Shown here: piece by piece, positions 1 through 11,212 of the stretch | Layout: every line of letters starts with the position of its first letter | How positions within the stretch are numbered: the first letter of the stretch is position 1 | Source of the DNA: Ontholestes murinus | Taxonomy: Eukaryota > Arthropoda > Insecta > Coleoptera > Staphylinidae | Assembly (NCBI GenBank): GCA_963969525.1 | Contig: OZ018392.1 | Location: 35,778,936 to 35,842,935 of the forward strand | Reading direction: 5' to 3' | DNA length: 64,000 nucleotides | The notes under the pieces: model-generated | The model's input: only the letters and a program-made list of their open reading frames with translations | Databases searched by the model: none | Told to the model about the DNA's origin: nothing | Position numbers and translations under genes: made by a program

Positions 1-835
1 GGCTTTCGCCAGCAAATATTTTTTATTGTAGTTTCAAACTTAGGTTCTGGGAATTCCCTTATGGCTATTGGCAATTTATTGAAAAATTTTATGGCGTAAT
101 AATTGCTGGCCGTTTGAGTCTTAGTAAGTCTCAGTTGATTACGACGGATATTGTCTTTATATCTCGTAGTGTAAGGATGATTATGACTGTGGTAGTTGAT
201 ATAGTGCTTTTTTATATGGCATAAGCATTCTAAGATTTATGGTACTGTTAATATGCCAAGATTGATGAAGTCGTTCTTACAATCAGATCTGTAGTTTGTC
301 CCAGCAACAAATCTTAAAGCACGACGTTGAAGTGCAAATATACGTTTGCTAATGAATAAGTGCCCCCAGACAAGAATACCTTATCTTATATGGGACTCTA
401 TCAAACTATAATATGGCGATTTCAATTCATGCTTAGGTAATTGGCGGGAAATATTACGTAGACAAAACGTATTTTTTGCTATCGTTTCTCCATGTTTATG
501 CCATTTTAATTTGGGGTCGAAATGTATTCCTAAAAAATAAATGCAATTTCTATCTGACCCTGAAAATGTGATTAAAAATAGCATTTGAGTGATTTTATTA
601 TTATTTAATTTTAGCTTATTTGTATTGCTTTATGTAGATGCACTTTCCTGGGATTTTATGTTTTTTACTTTGACTTCGCACGTGGTATTCGATACATTCA
701 CGAAAGTTTTATCATCTGCAAACAATATTTTTGTTGCCTTCTTTAGTGCCATTGGCAAGTCGTGTATATAAATAAGGAACAACGTTGGCCCCAATATTGA
801 TCCTTGTGGCACACATTGTAACCATGGCAATGCCT
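1..835 (-). pseudogene. Non-LTR retrotransposon RT, 3' half of ORF2
   Basis: Reading the minus strand downward from about 830 gives the RT box VPQGSILGP, then the catalytic palm signature LFADD, then a thumb segment (YFLGIHFDPKLKWHKH) near 520-480. After a stop near 381 the homology goes on in another frame as YGILVWGH and LQRRALRFVAGTNYR. The order RT palm, thumb, C-terminal domain is that of CR1/Jockey-type ORF2. The endonuclease and the N-terminal RT are missing at the 835 side, and the window edge cuts the 3' end. At least two frame changes show it is dead. The exact clade cannot be fixed by eye. Confidence 0.85.
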
Positions 836-840
836 TGAAC

Positions 841-1560
841 TAGTGTCTGTTCGAAAAAAACTGTTTATTTTCGATCTTTCAAATATAAAGTTAAGAGATT
901 TAAACTAGACCCGTCGAAATTGTAATGGCTCATTTTTGATTAGTAGATCATGTACTGAATACTAGGATAACTCAGAATCAATATAAAATTGAATCAAATA
1001 TTATGCATTTATTTATCTAAGATTCTTTACATATTTACATAAATCTTGATAAATATTGACAAAATTTTAATCGCAAATTAGAAAGGCAGATATAGTGAAT
1101 ATTTTTAGGGGTTAATAGTTAATAGTAACATGGAGGGTAAAATTGACGAATGAGAGTGAATATTTTGAGGGTTTAATATATGGGTTTTTTATTATTTTTT
1201 ATTATTTATTATGAATTTTGTGCGATTATTTTGCAAGTCGATTACCTAGTGTCTGTTTTTGTAAAACATATTTTCTAATTATCCTGCGTTAACAAGTAAT
1301 ATATCATTGGTTAATATTGAATCACCAATAAGGTATTAACGATAAACATATTGTCTACTTGTATTGTATTTCTCGAGTATTTATATTTCAATTCAATTGG
1401 TTGATCGATATACAATATAAATAAATGGTTATCACAAATAAAAGGCAGCAGCATGGGAAAACTTTTAGTTATAAAAATACACTAGATAAAACAATCGAAT
1501 CTCACCTTATATAATCATAGTAGATTTAGTCTAGATATAAGAACAGCAATCACTATTGCA
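841..1560. other. AT-rich intergenic stretch
   Basis: No coding similarity, inverted repeat or tandem array that I can recognise. A T-rich run around 1180-1215 is the only compositional feature. Confidence 0.5.
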
Positions 1561-2250
1561 TTGTGTTATCATCTGAAGCGTATCGCGTGCCATTAGCAAA
1601 TCAATACTTACATCTTGTATCAATAAGAGGGAATGCTTGTCATCTTGGAACACGTCGGGGCAGAGATAATTGTTCCCAGATGGCCACAAGAGATAGTAAA
1701 CATTGCATTGTACTTACTGCTCCGGCAGCCGGTATCGATCCGGCCCACACACTAACCGGAATGCAAATCATGGTTCTCTGGTGCACGTCGTTAGTGCTGT
1801 TGCATCGTGAACGTGCCGACGCTCATTTATCACCGTGAAATTTTAAAAGCTCATTAATTACGGTGGTCCATTCGGGCAGTCTAAGGAAATCCAACAATTT
1901 TCCAATTTTACAATGCGTCATGTTAGGTGAGTAGATAACACCGTGCGACAGGAGACACGTGCAAGGACGGAACGGAAAAATGGAATTTCTATCCCTTTCA
2001 CGACTGTTTATTCTCCGCTTCTTTTTTTCTCTTGTTTTCCGCCGGTCAGGACTCCGGGGTAATAATAAGAAACAGTCCTCGCGAACCCTAAGGGCATTCC
2101 TGGCTACTCGCTACCCTCCCTTAGGAATCTGACTGACATCTCGTAAACGTGTAACGAAATTTTCATTACTCATTCTTTACTACGCACGGGGAATCCCCTT
2201 ATTACCGAAGGGATAATACGGAAGATTAACCGAATTCTGGGATTCTATTT
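1560..2250. other. GC-richer, repeat-free island with an unassigned 91-codon ORF
   Basis: This block is clearly less AT-rich than its surroundings and matches none of the repeat families in the window. An ORF at 1563-1838 (+) has no motif I know and is probably chance. On the minus strand near 1725-1745 there is a Pol III B-box-like word (GGATCGATACC), so a decayed tRNA-derived SINE head is possible, but no clear A box lies at the right distance. The rest (1900-2250) looks like unique host non-coding sequence. Confidence 0.35.
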
Positions 2251-2940
2251 AATTATTAAAGTTTCAACAGTGAGAGAATAGTTGGACGGGTGTTGCCGGA
2301 AATAATCATGATATACTGGGTCTTAAATACAGAATAATTCATGGAAACTAAATAGTCTAAAGAAGCCAGAGTATGATTTATAATTATAATAGTTATTATA
2401 TGTCTAAAATAAAATAATTGTTGTAATAAGTATATTTTTTTAATACTGCCAATATCTCATCAGTGAGCTATAATAATTGAATGTGCTAAAATTCAAATAC
2501 ATCTACTATACTTTTCCATCAAGTGTGTAGAGAAAGTGTGAACTTTACAATAATTAAATTGAAAGATAAAAGCTGATTTACTTTTTAGATTTTTATCTAA
2601 TAGCCAGATTAGAAAAATTAATATTTCTTTCTTGATTATTAATTAAATAACTTATATCAATATTACTATTAAACAAATAATATCCATATATTAAACTTTG
2701 ATATACAAATATAGATAGTATCAATATACAATCCAAACCCTATTTTAACATCCGTATTTACAAACCACTCCACTTAACGTTTCCCTACTGCTCCAATCCC
2801 CTTGTTGCTTCTGAATCCACACCTACTGCCCTCTCCAGGTCTATTCCTTGATTTCCTTCTTCGACCACTTCTTACAGCATCTCCTTATTGTGTAACTAAT
2901 GCAATTACAAGTTTTCTTATTTACATAGGCCAGTCATGGG
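2250..2940. other. AT-rich stretch, nothing recognised
   Basis: No ORF, RNA or repeat that I can support. Confidence 0.4.
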
Positions 2941-3280
2941 AATAAATTTATTATTTATTTTCGCGCAGGAGAAATTAAAGGGACATCTCGCGCACTTCCA
3001 CATAATGGAATATAAAATGGGGACGCTTTAATTAAAAGCGATGGGCGCGTCTCCGTTGTTTAAATTAATTAATAATAATTAATTGCCCGCGTTTATTCAA
3101 GTCATTTGCATAAGTACAATTCACTCGACGCTCTGTGCCATCATTATTTATATAAGGGAAGGCCTACTTTAATTCTATAAGTGGTCTCGATATAAACACA
3201 CGTACATCTGTCCATTGTTGTTTTAGGTTCACCTTAGTGCAAATAATTGCTAAGCGCACACATACGTATTCACACAGTTT
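2940..3280. other. Moderate-GC unique island, candidate conserved non-coding DNA
   Basis: It has a repeat-free composition with CG-containing words and homeodomain-type TAATTA clusters (3061-3085) beside an ATTTGCAT octamer-like word near 3104. No coding frame is visible. The regulatory reading is inference from composition and motif density only. Confidence 0.3.
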
Positions 3281-3720
3281 CCGCTTGTTGATATTGACAA
3301 TATTGTTTACATTTTCACGTTGTAATTATCGATTGGTTTTACACTATTATAACTATAAGAATAATTTTAAATTTGAAATGCAATTACTAATGCTGAAACT
3401 GTAATGTACTGAATGATCCTAGGATTATTAATTTTGAATTTAACGATTTATATTTAAAGTATCTTTAGAAATTTGAAAACTAAGTGAGCTAATAATAATA
3501 TTATATAACTTAGATTATAAATGTCTGTATAGGTCGATGATTTTCAAGTAGAAAATAAACGAAGATCGCTTTAACGCACCCAACACAGAATGTACCCACT
3601 AAAAAAATAAAGAAATATTTTAAATTCGTTATTAAATATTTAATCAGGTATTTTCACCATGGCATAAATAAGTAACTCCACCAAAATTTACGATTAATAA
3701 AAATATATTTTATCAAATAT
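3280..3720. other. AT-rich stretch, nothing recognised
   Basis: No coding or structural feature seen. Confidence 0.4.
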
Positions 3721-4540
3721 TTTTTTTAGAGTGACTAAAAATACCAGGAAAAACGAAATATTATTTTCATGAAATATCTGTGAAACAATAATGGAATTTA
3801 CTTAGAAATTTTCAAATTTGTTTTCTTTAGACAATTGTTTATTTAATCCTGACAGAATCTTGAGTTTTTTTAGACATGGAAGAAATTTCATTTAAATATC
3901 CTTCTATTGAAAGCGTGACAATTTTCTTTAACTTCTAGAGTTTTGTAAAAACTTTTTCTATATTTTCGAAATATTTCCACAATTTGTTTGATTATCCTAT
4001 CAAAATTTTCATATTTTTTCTACATCTTTTGGTTTACCTTATCAAAATTTTGTGGGAATTTGTATTAGTTTTTAGTAACTTTATTTTATTTTCTCATAGA
4101 CTTTAAACTATTTTTTGTTGTAGTCCTAAAAAAATTCTTAGAAAATTTCGTTGTCAAATTACATTTATAAGGGTTCTATAATTTCCAATTCCTCTCCTAT
4201 ATTTGTATTATCCTTCAGTAATTTTTCTTGTTACAGTTCTTGTTTCTAGAGTTTTACAAAAAAAATTCTCTTCTAGATATTTATAGTCACCTGTGTAAAA
4301 TGTTTAAATCAATTTTAGATTTTAAGAGGCTCTAGATAATTTAGATAATTTCAAGAGTTGAAACAACTTCCGGAAATATACCTTTTAGCTTTCTAGAAGT
4401 TTCTAAAACTTTTTCTTCCATTTTTCGAAAACTCTCTACAATTTTTAATTTCTTATCGAATCGAAATGCTCTAAGAATTTATAGATTTATATTATTTTTC
4501 ATTTAGACTAGTAAATTATTACAGAAATGTATCTTTTAAA
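3720..4540. repeat. Degenerate AT-rich dispersed repeat (copy 1)
   Basis: The block is built from recurring diverged words such as TTTCTAGAA, AATTTTC and GGTTTACCTTATC. The same vocabulary returns at 6640-7150, 11640-11780, 39560-40690, 42120-42370, 49660-50110 and 52930-54900, in either orientation. The T-rich orientation here matches 6640-7150. The reverse complement dominates at 40020-40690 and 49660-50110. No ORF is present. It is an old repeat of unknown class. Confidence 0.55.
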
Positions 4541-4630
4541 TATGAGAATCACCCGTATCCAACACGGTTATGTGACTAGAATTTTTATATACCGACCCAA
4601 AGAAAGATGCAATAATTATATTATATTATT

Positions 4631-4643
4631 ATTATACTACCAT
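4631..4643. repeat. Target-site duplication, left copy
   Basis: A 13-bp word identical to 4900-4912, flanking palindromic insertion 1. Confidence 0.55.
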
Positions 4644-4710
4644 ATTAATTATACTACCTTTTGTATATTAAAGTTGTAAATAACTAAGATTTTCAAAATG
4701 TGTATTTATT

Positions 4711-4753
4711 TTCACTACAATTGTTTCGCAAATTTATTGCTTCTTCAGGTGAA
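4711..4753 (-). ncRNA. Hammerhead-ribozyme-like motif, minus strand
   Basis: This is the mirror copy in the left arm of the palindrome, with the same core and stem II. Stem I is shorter (5 bp) because it runs into the loop of the palindrome. Confidence 0.55.
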
Positions 4754-4759
4754 TGAAAG

Positions 4760-4806
4760 TTTTCACCTGAAGAAGCAATAAATTTGCGAAACAATTGTAG
4801 TGAAAA
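4760..4806 (+). ncRNA. Hammerhead-ribozyme-like motif, plus strand
   Basis: Stem I pairs TTTTCAC (4760-4766) with GTGAAAA (4800-4806). The core CTGAAGA (4767-4773) fits CUGANGA. Stem II is GCAA (4775-4778) with TTGC (4784-4787) and a 5-nt loop. GAAA follows at 4788-4791. A minimal 2-bp stem III, AC/GT, closes a 4-nt loop, and A4799 sits at the cleavage position. One extra A (4774) lies between the core and stem II, so activity is uncertain. Very short stem III is typical of hammerheads described in Penelope-like elements. Confidence 0.6.
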
Positions 4807-5636
4807 TAAATACACATTTTGAAAATCTTAGTTATTTACAACTTTAATATACAAATGAATATGGATTTTCAACATCTCAACGCCTTATCTATCAACCAAA
4901 TTATACTACCATTATGTTCACAAGAATTAGGAAGCATAGATTGCGAACGTTTAGATTTAACATGCTTCCAGAAGAGACTATTATTATCTGCGATAGATGT
5001 TTCAAGAGTTTGTAGATAATTATGTTATGTTGTTGTATTATTTTTAATTTCGACCATGGGAACAAAACTATTAATTGAGTCATAGGTTACATTATAAAAA
5101 ATATTTACTTGTTCGTTTAAATTTTTGCTGGCAAACAAGGAATCCCAATGTGTATTAATAAAAGTATTATTAAGACTTGGAAAATCTGAATTTTTGAAAG
5201 TATACTTGACTTTAGCATTCCAAGCAGACTCTTTCATATTGCTTGTTTTGAAGTTCATAATTAGTTCTCTTTGCACAAGAGGATAATCAGCTAAATTTAT
5301 CACAAACTTCTCAACCGAAATTGTTTGTAAAAATATCAAATCAAGCAGTACCGAATTGTTTTTAGTAATATTATTAACTTGAAAGGTATTAATGAATCTA
5401 AATGTCTTTGCAATTGAAATGGCCATCGGGTTGCTAGAGTCAGTATATACACTTATATCAAGTAAGCCATGTCGCATTGGGAAGATTATAGTCGCCAATA
5501 ATACAAACTTGATGGTCGGGTAACATATCAGCAAAGTGCTTCACGGATGAACAATGTTGTTGGTATGTTGAGAGATGAGAATTATGCGGAATATAAATTG
5601 CCCATAGGAGCACATTTTGCAGACTAACACAAATAG

Positions 5637-5757
5637 TTTAATGGTTGAGGCGTTCACTTCGTGATACATCTTGAATATTTAAATGAAGTAAAACTCACTT
5701 TGTTAATATCACACTAAATAGTGTGATATTAACAAAGTCAGTTTTACTTTATTTAAA
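5637..5757. mobile_element. Palindromic insertion 2 with 12-bp target duplication
   Basis: Arms 5676-5716 and 5719-5759 pair over 41 bp with two mismatches and a 2-nt centre. A single-copy tail (5637-5675) containing GGCGTTCACTTCGT lies on the left. The 12-mer TAACACAAATAG flanks the insert at 5625-5636 and 5758-5769. The insert interrupts the endonuclease of the 4540-6420 element, and removing it with one repeat restores the local frame. The tail word recurs at about 54298-54315, beside another decayed copy. Confidence 0.7.
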
Positions 5758-6639
5758 TAACACAAATAGATACAATAAGTTCATCGCGATATTCAGAAAT
5801 AGTGCTGATTAGATGCGATTTGATATGACGAGCTACCGCTATAAGTGTTCCCATACCACGCGATTTTCCACAGACTGAAGAATTACGATCACAACGGTAA
5901 TTTTTGTGTAATTATCAAAACCAATTTCTGTGTCAAATATGTCAGCGTTTTTTAGCTCCAACTAATCTCATGTTGTCCGCTGTACCACGAAGTGGCTGTA
6001 GTCCGGTGGGCATGGAATGATTCTTCGGATTATTATTACTAACGGGGGTTTTGACACTGATTCCACGTTCCTGCGAGCCTACTTTGCACTTTGTATTTTT
6101 ATTATTATTATTAACATTAATAACATTGATTTGATTAATATCAGTATTTAAATCATTATCAATAATATCAATGTACATGTTATTGCTTAAATGTGAGACA
6201 ACTGAAGGTGAAGACTGCGAAGGATTGTTTAAATTAACAATAGTTGATGATGATAGTTGCTGAATATAAGGGCGACAGTGCGTATTAATAATTTCGCTAG
6301 TTTTGACTGAAGTGAGTTTAGTGGCGAAGTTTTTAATTTATTAATTGCGATTCGATGTCAACGATTTCTGGAGTCCCTATACCTTTTAATTCGGAGGGAA
6401 ATGCACTGGTGAAATGTTGTACTATAATATAAAACGGATTTGCAGGTTAGGTAAAATATTCAAATTAATAACTTGAAATTCTAACACTTAAGTGCCCTAA
6501 ACTGTTAAACGGATATTGTGGTTGATCAATTTGTTCTAAATACTGTGATTCTATACTATGTATGATATTGAATTTCACTATAATTTCTCTATATAATTAA
6601 TAATTTATCACTTGGTCTACAGCACACGGCCACACTCTT

Positions 6640-7150
6640 CTTCAAGTGTTCCCTATTTCTAGAGCAGATTAATTTCTATTCTTTTTAACTTAATGTAGGA
6701 AATTGTTAATTAATTTGAGTAGATTTTTAATGATTTCTTTTTCTAAATTGAGAGAATTTCTAGAATTTTGCAAAAATGTCTTTTTTAGATTTGTGGAAAT
6801 TTCAGATTCTACCCATCCAAAGTGTCAAGTGTTTAAGAACTCAAAAACAATTTATTTTCTATCTTTTAAAATATTTTTAAAAACGGTAATTCTCGTAAAG
6901 TTTTTGTCAATTTTTGGTTTATCTTATAGAAACTTAAGAGTAATTCTTCAAAATTTTTATATTTTTTTCTAATGTTTTATAGTCTTTCATTTCCTGTTCA
7001 ATTATTATATTAAAAATTTTGACAAAAATGTAAGAATTTTTGTCGACATATTTTAAATGTTTCACTGTTTTTTAAATTTGATTGCATTTTTTAAGGATTC
7101 TAAAATTTTCCAATTTGTCTTCTTAAAAATAATTACTCTCCTTTTTAAAT
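6640..7150. repeat. Degenerate AT-rich dispersed repeat (copy 2)
   Basis: Same T-rich vocabulary and orientation as 3720-4540, including TTTCTAGAATTTTG and a GGTTTATCTTAT word. The 89-codon open frame at 6703-6972 is a by-product of the composition. Confidence 0.5.
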
Positions 7151-7520
7151 AATAATATTTTATTGGTGCTTCAGTTGTACACTTTACACAAGTCAAAATC
7201 AGAATTGGTTACAAATAGAACATTACTACTACTACTAGAAGAACCATATAATACACATATAGATTAGCACTATTAACAAAACGGCACTGAAACTATTTAA
7301 GATGTAGGTACGTACAAATCTTTTAATTACTTAAAATAAGATTACAAATTTAAATACATATGTGTATTCTACAATTAAAAAGATTAATGTCAGGCTGGAG
7401 TGATAACATATACATAGAACATAGCAGAACAATAAAAGTGATTAAAGCTTCTTGGAAGTAGATACAAACTCCTCTAAATCATGTAGTGCAAGATTTTCAA
7501 ATGGTATGTGCGTATGCCTT
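7150..7520 (-). pseudogene. Non-LTR retrotransposon 3' end (C-terminus and 3' UTR)
   Basis: The minus strand at about 7520-7440 reads as a typical ORF2 C-terminal tail (IPFENLALHDLEEFV), and AT-rich 3' UTR-like sequence runs to 7150. No RT motif is left, so this is a short 5'-truncated copy. The call rests on one short stretch. Confidence 0.4.
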
Positions 7521-7544
7521 CAAATAAATTGATTAATATTTATC

Positions 7545-7710
7545 ATTTTTATCAATGATATTGCTTCTAATATTAAGTCAAATTTCTTACTTTACGCTGA
7601 TATCTATATCATAAAACTGCTACTTTTGAGAATTATTGTATATAGCAGGGAAGACATGGAACATCTTATGATTTTTATTTAAATGCTTCAAAATGTAAAC
7701 ATGTACGTTT
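7545..7710 (+). pseudogene. Non-LTR RT palm fragment
   Basis: The plus strand encodes FINDIASNIKSNFLLYAD, the RT palm segment with a YAD box whose second D is lost, followed by a stop. It is only about 55 codons long. Confidence 0.5.
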
Positions 7711-7729
7711 ATGTATATATAGGGGGAGG

Positions 7730-7910
7730 ATTATTTACGTGATTTTTTTAAAATTTTGTTTGACGGAAATATCCGTTTTGGGGTACCCTGAGCCTCCTGT
7801 GTGTGTGTGTCTGTCGGTGGGCGCTGTATCTCAAAAACGAATTATACGTTTGAGATGAAACTTAAGGTTTTTTCATCATAAACTGGTAAACATTATATAT
7901 AAAGAGAAAT
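7730..7910 (+). repeat. TATCTCAAAAACGAAT cassette with GT-rich microsatellite (copy 1)
   Basis: A run of GTGTGTGTGTCTGTCGGTGG leads into TATCTCAAAAACGAAT, then ACTTAAGGTTT. The same order of modules occurs in reverse complement at 46690-46810. It is probably the end or internal part of an unidentified repeat family. Confidence 0.5.
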
Positions 7911-7964
7911 TGCCTGAAATGTACGAAGCAAACCACGTTACCTATCGGTTTCTGCACTGCCGAC

Positions 7965-8381
7965 TTGGGTCTTAGGGCACGAGAAAGTCCAGCCATCTAC
8001 CTTGAGGTAAGAGGAACTGCAGGGACGGCGTACATAGACACCGGAGCCAGACCGAGTCTAGTGAGCGAGCAATTGTACTTGGAGCTGAAAAAACAGGGAA
8101 TGGCTTTCTGGGAGAAGCTCTTAAACCTAACCCTAGCCAATGGAACAAGTAAGGCCAGGGCCGCTTTATGCACTAGAGCACCGGATATTCTAAGAGGTCG
8201 AGTAATCCCGACGGCATTGACTTTTATTAAAAACACACCAAATTCAAAAACACTATTGGGAATAGACTTCGTCAAGAACGCCGGTTTGCTTCTGCATTTC
8301 AAACATAACACGTGGTCTTTTTGGGACCGACCAGAGGAATTCGCTTTTGCATCAAAAGACGAGAACCCCCCTAAAACATGA
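7965..8381 (+). pseudogene. pol: Gypsy pol: aspartic protease segment
   Basis: An open stretch of 138 codons contains the retropepsin active-site motif YIDTGARPSL near residues 23-32. The flap and C-terminal half end with LLGIDFVKNAGLLL, the usual I-G-x-D hydrophobic motif of Ty3/gypsy proteases. In a living element it would cut the Gag-Pol polyprotein. The gag region that should precede it is missing, so the displayed start is not the natural one. A stop at 8379-8381 separates it from the RT segment, although the reading resumes in the next 250 bases. Confidence 0.8.
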
Positions 8382-8399
8382 AAGGCTTAGCATCCAGGG

Positions 8400-9970
8400 A
8401 CGAAAGGACAGACTCTTGTTTTCATGGCTTATGAAGAGGAATTAGTACACTGCCAAACTGCAATCTCCTCAATTCGTGAGACGCCTCCGAATTGCACCTG
8501 GTACGCCGCCCCAAACGACGCATTCGATTTTATGCTAGATGATGCGATCCAGCAAGTAGAGGCCACATGGGATTTATAACTGGCAACACTGGAAATAGAA
8601 GAGATCCTCTTAAACCCCACAGCAGAAAGTGCGAATTTGACAGAAGAAGAGGAAACAAAAACAAACAAGCTGTTAGAGGAATACAAAGATATCTTTAATA
8701 AATCAGGACCCCCCAACCGTGGCAACAGAATACGTCATCGACACAAGAGCTCACCTGCCGATATCTCAACCACCTTACCGTCTATACCCCAGAAGACAGA
8801 GATTCTAAAAGCAGATCTGAAACGACTACTGCAAGAAGAGATTATCGAAGAATGCGCCCCGGTGGTTTTGATTCCGAAAGCCGACGGGAAAGTCCGCCTG
8901 TGTATTGACTATAGGAAGCTGGATGCCGTCACCAAACCTGACAGCTACCCGCTTACACGGATCGACGATCTGCATTCTACCAGTGAAATCTAGATTCTTT
9001 CAACTCTGGATCTGCATTCCGGTTACCACCAGGTGCACGAGAAGATAGGGACAAAACAGCATTTTGACCCTTTTGGCCTTTTCCATTTCACCCGGATGCC
9101 GTTCGGTCTTATGAACGCCCTAGACACATTTCAGAGGCTCATGGCTTAGACCCAATTGGAATACTAGTCTATCTAGATGACGCAATCATCATATCAGCCT
9201 CGTTAGAAGAACATCTCGAAGACCTTCGGAGGGTTTTCCAGAAAATGGAGCACCTGAATTATAGAATTAACCGCAAGATACGCCGGTTTTGCTGCAATGA
9301 AGTCCTGAAATTATATCATGTGATCAGCAGGAAAGGAATCCAGCCGAACCAGGAGAAAATAGCTGCCATTACAGGAAGACCAGCACCTAAGAACGTAAAA
9401 CAGTTACAAAGTATCCTACAAGCATGCAGCTGGTATAGGAAATTCATAAAAGACTTTGCCAGCATTTCAAAACCTCTGAGTACCCTCACCAAATCCCACA
9501 CACCATGAACGTGGGGAACGCCCAAGGAAGAGGCATTCCAAACGCTCAAGCGAGGCCTTACCTCAGCACCGATCCTAAAGCAAGCAAGACCCGACCTGCT
9601 GTTTATATTAAGGACGGATGCTAGCACATACGCGATCAGCGCAGCCCTGATCTAGGGGGAGGGAAACGAAGAACGTCATGTGGAGTATGCCAACCGGTTA
9701 CTCACCAAGGCAGAAATCAACTATAGCACTTCAGAACGAGACGCCCTTGCAGTGGTCTGGGGGGTGCAGAGATTCAGGGGATATATAGAAGATAGCCCTA
9801 CTTTGGTGCTAACCAATCATCGATCTCTGAAGCGACTCTGAAATAGCCAAGTGGACGACTTGCGAGATGGGCTCTACAGTTGCATTCTTATAATCTTCAC
9901 ATCGAATATACTCCAGGAAAAGCGAACCTGATCGCAGACTTTTTATCGAACCCCCCCGACGAGGAAATGC
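8400..9970 (+). pseudogene. pol: Gypsy pol: reverse transcriptase and RNase H
   Basis: After a linker, 8637-8993 encodes the N-terminal RT, with IIEECAPVVLIPKADGKVRL and CIDYRKLD. Past a stop at about 8991, the frame continues with STLDLHSGYHQ and RMPFGLMNA. Then comes the catalytic palm as VYLDDAIII, near 9170-9190. The connection and RNase H follow (RTDASTYAISAAL near 9610-9650, then ERDALAVVWGVQRFRGY). The primer-grip and tether regions look complete, so the main defects are point stops and frameshifts (about 8991, 9148, 9507, 9652 and 9840). Retroviral-type RT/RNase H copying of element RNA is known for the family. This copy cannot make a full protein. Confidence 0.85.
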
Positions 9971-11211
9971 AAGCAGCCCTCGTAAGCATCGATATTCACG
10001 TCAAGACCCGGAGTGAGAGAAGACAGTCTCAGCAAGCCGATGAAGAAATTAAGAAAAGCACTGCCATATACGAACCGGATAAACCAGAACAAGTGAGTCA
10101 ATGGACAGCTAGAGGATATATTATGAACCAAGAAATATTATATCGTTACACGCCAAGTGACGATACCGAGGAACCACAACTCGTCATACTCAAGTGCCAG
10201 CGAAACGAGTTAATGAAGAAATTCCAAGATTCAGAAGCAGGACACTATGGAACCAAAAGGATATTGAGGAAAATATTGAGAAACAATTACTGGCCCGGAA
10301 GCCGATACGAAGTTACCGAATACGTCAAACACTGTCAAGAATGTTAAAAATATAAAGCCACAAACCAGAAACCAGAAGGACTCCTCCAGACACCAGTAAT
10401 TAACTAGAGATTCGAGGTAATAGCAGTTGACCTATTTGGAGCACTCCCAGAAGGACCTAAAAAGGAGAAATGGATCCTAATTGTAGAAGATACTGAATCA
10501 ATATGGGTAGAATTATTCCCTTTGGAAGCAGCCACAGTCGTTTCTTGCGGTACCATCCTGATGAAAGAAGTATTTCTAAGATACGGACTCTCAAGAAGAA
10601 TGATCAGTGATAACGGGACCCAGTTCGTGAGCTCATTTATGCAACAGATTACCAAGATTCCGTTGATAAGATTCGCGATGAACACCTCATTTTGTACCTC
10701 CATAGTTATGACTCTAGCATATCTAACGTTCGGAAGAGAGCTCCGAGCCCTCTTTGACGTCCAATACGATTTACGAGAGATCATGAGAACGGACGTCCAT
10801 TTACTGGACATCACCACAAAACTAAAGAACGTGGTGATGCCTTTCGAAAAAGCGAAAGAAATCCATGAGAAACTCCAGGATCAGAGGAAGGTACAATCAG
10901 ACAAGAAACGGAAGGAATCTGAACTGTACGTACCAGGAGACTTGGTATGGATCACTACCGATACACTCAGCAAGGCCGCAAAGAAAACTGCAAAGTTCGC
11001 ACCAAAGAGAGATGGACCTTACCGAAAACTATCAGCACGAGATCCCTGTGCCTACGAGATAGCATCGATCGAAAATCCGATAGCACACCTGGCCACATAC
11101 CACGTCTCAGCATTAAAAAGATGCCCCAATGAAGAAGGACAACCCACCTATCCTCTTAGGACAAGAGGAAGACCGAGGAAAAATCCAGGATCATCGACAG
11201 GGACGTCTTAA
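9970..11211 (+). pseudogene. pol: Gypsy pol: integrase with catalytic-E deletion
   Basis: The N-terminal zinc-binding region is recognisable (GHYGTKR, then HCQEC at about 10328-10345), but the first His appears replaced by Gln. A stop lies right after it. The core has the first Asp in IAVDLFGALPEG and the second in ISDNGTQF. Immediately after FMQQ the sequence jumps to PLIRFAMNT, so roughly 40-50 residues holding the catalytic Glu of the D,D-35-E triad are missing. The C-terminal part (VPGDLVWIT, HVSALKR) resembles the GPY/F-like region of Ty3/gypsy integrases. It ends at 11211. It would be catalytically dead. Confidence 0.85.
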
Positions 11212-11212
11212 A

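Larger units (their letters stand above)
4644..4899. mobile_element. Palindromic insertion 1 (Penelope-like terminal repeat?) with 94-bp perfect arms
   Basis: Arms 4660-4753 and 4762-4855 are perfect reverse complements (94 bp) around an 8-nt loop. A single-copy tail (4856-4899) follows. The 13-mer ATTATACTACCAT occurs just outside at 4631-4643 and 4900-4912, as expected of a target-site duplication. The word AATTATACTACC also recurs at 4647-4658, so the left boundary is slightly ambiguous. Coding of the host non-LTR element resumes on both sides. A hammerhead-like motif lies in each arm. Assignment to Penelope-like elements rests on known hammerheads in their terminal repeats and is inference. 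Confidence 0.65.
4540..6420 (-). pseudogene. Non-LTR retrotransposon: ORF1 tail, endonuclease and pre-RT region
   Basis: On the minus strand, about 6330-5942 encodes a low-complexity, Asn-rich ORF1 segment ending LRGTADNMRLVGAKKR. It is joined directly to an AP-endonuclease-like ORF2 start (DTEIGFDNY, then GKSRGMGTLIAVARH). This implies an internal deletion of the ORF1 C-terminus. The endonuclease motif IGDYNLPNATW follows near 5500-5460, then the linker to about 5025. The pre-RT region goes on at 5000-4912 and, beyond an insertion, at 4630-4550 (ASFFGSVYKNSSH). The RT itself is absent. Two palindromic insertions, 5637-5757 and 4644-4899, interrupt it. Frame changes show it is inactive. Confidence 0.75.

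Noticed and set aside
1563..1838. 91-codon open frame as a host gene
   Set aside because: No recognisable motif, no splice or promoter context, and length is compatible with chance in a GC-richer patch.
6703..6972. Phe/Leu-rich 89-codon frame as a membrane protein
   Set aside because: It falls within the T-rich dispersed repeat, where such frames arise from composition.
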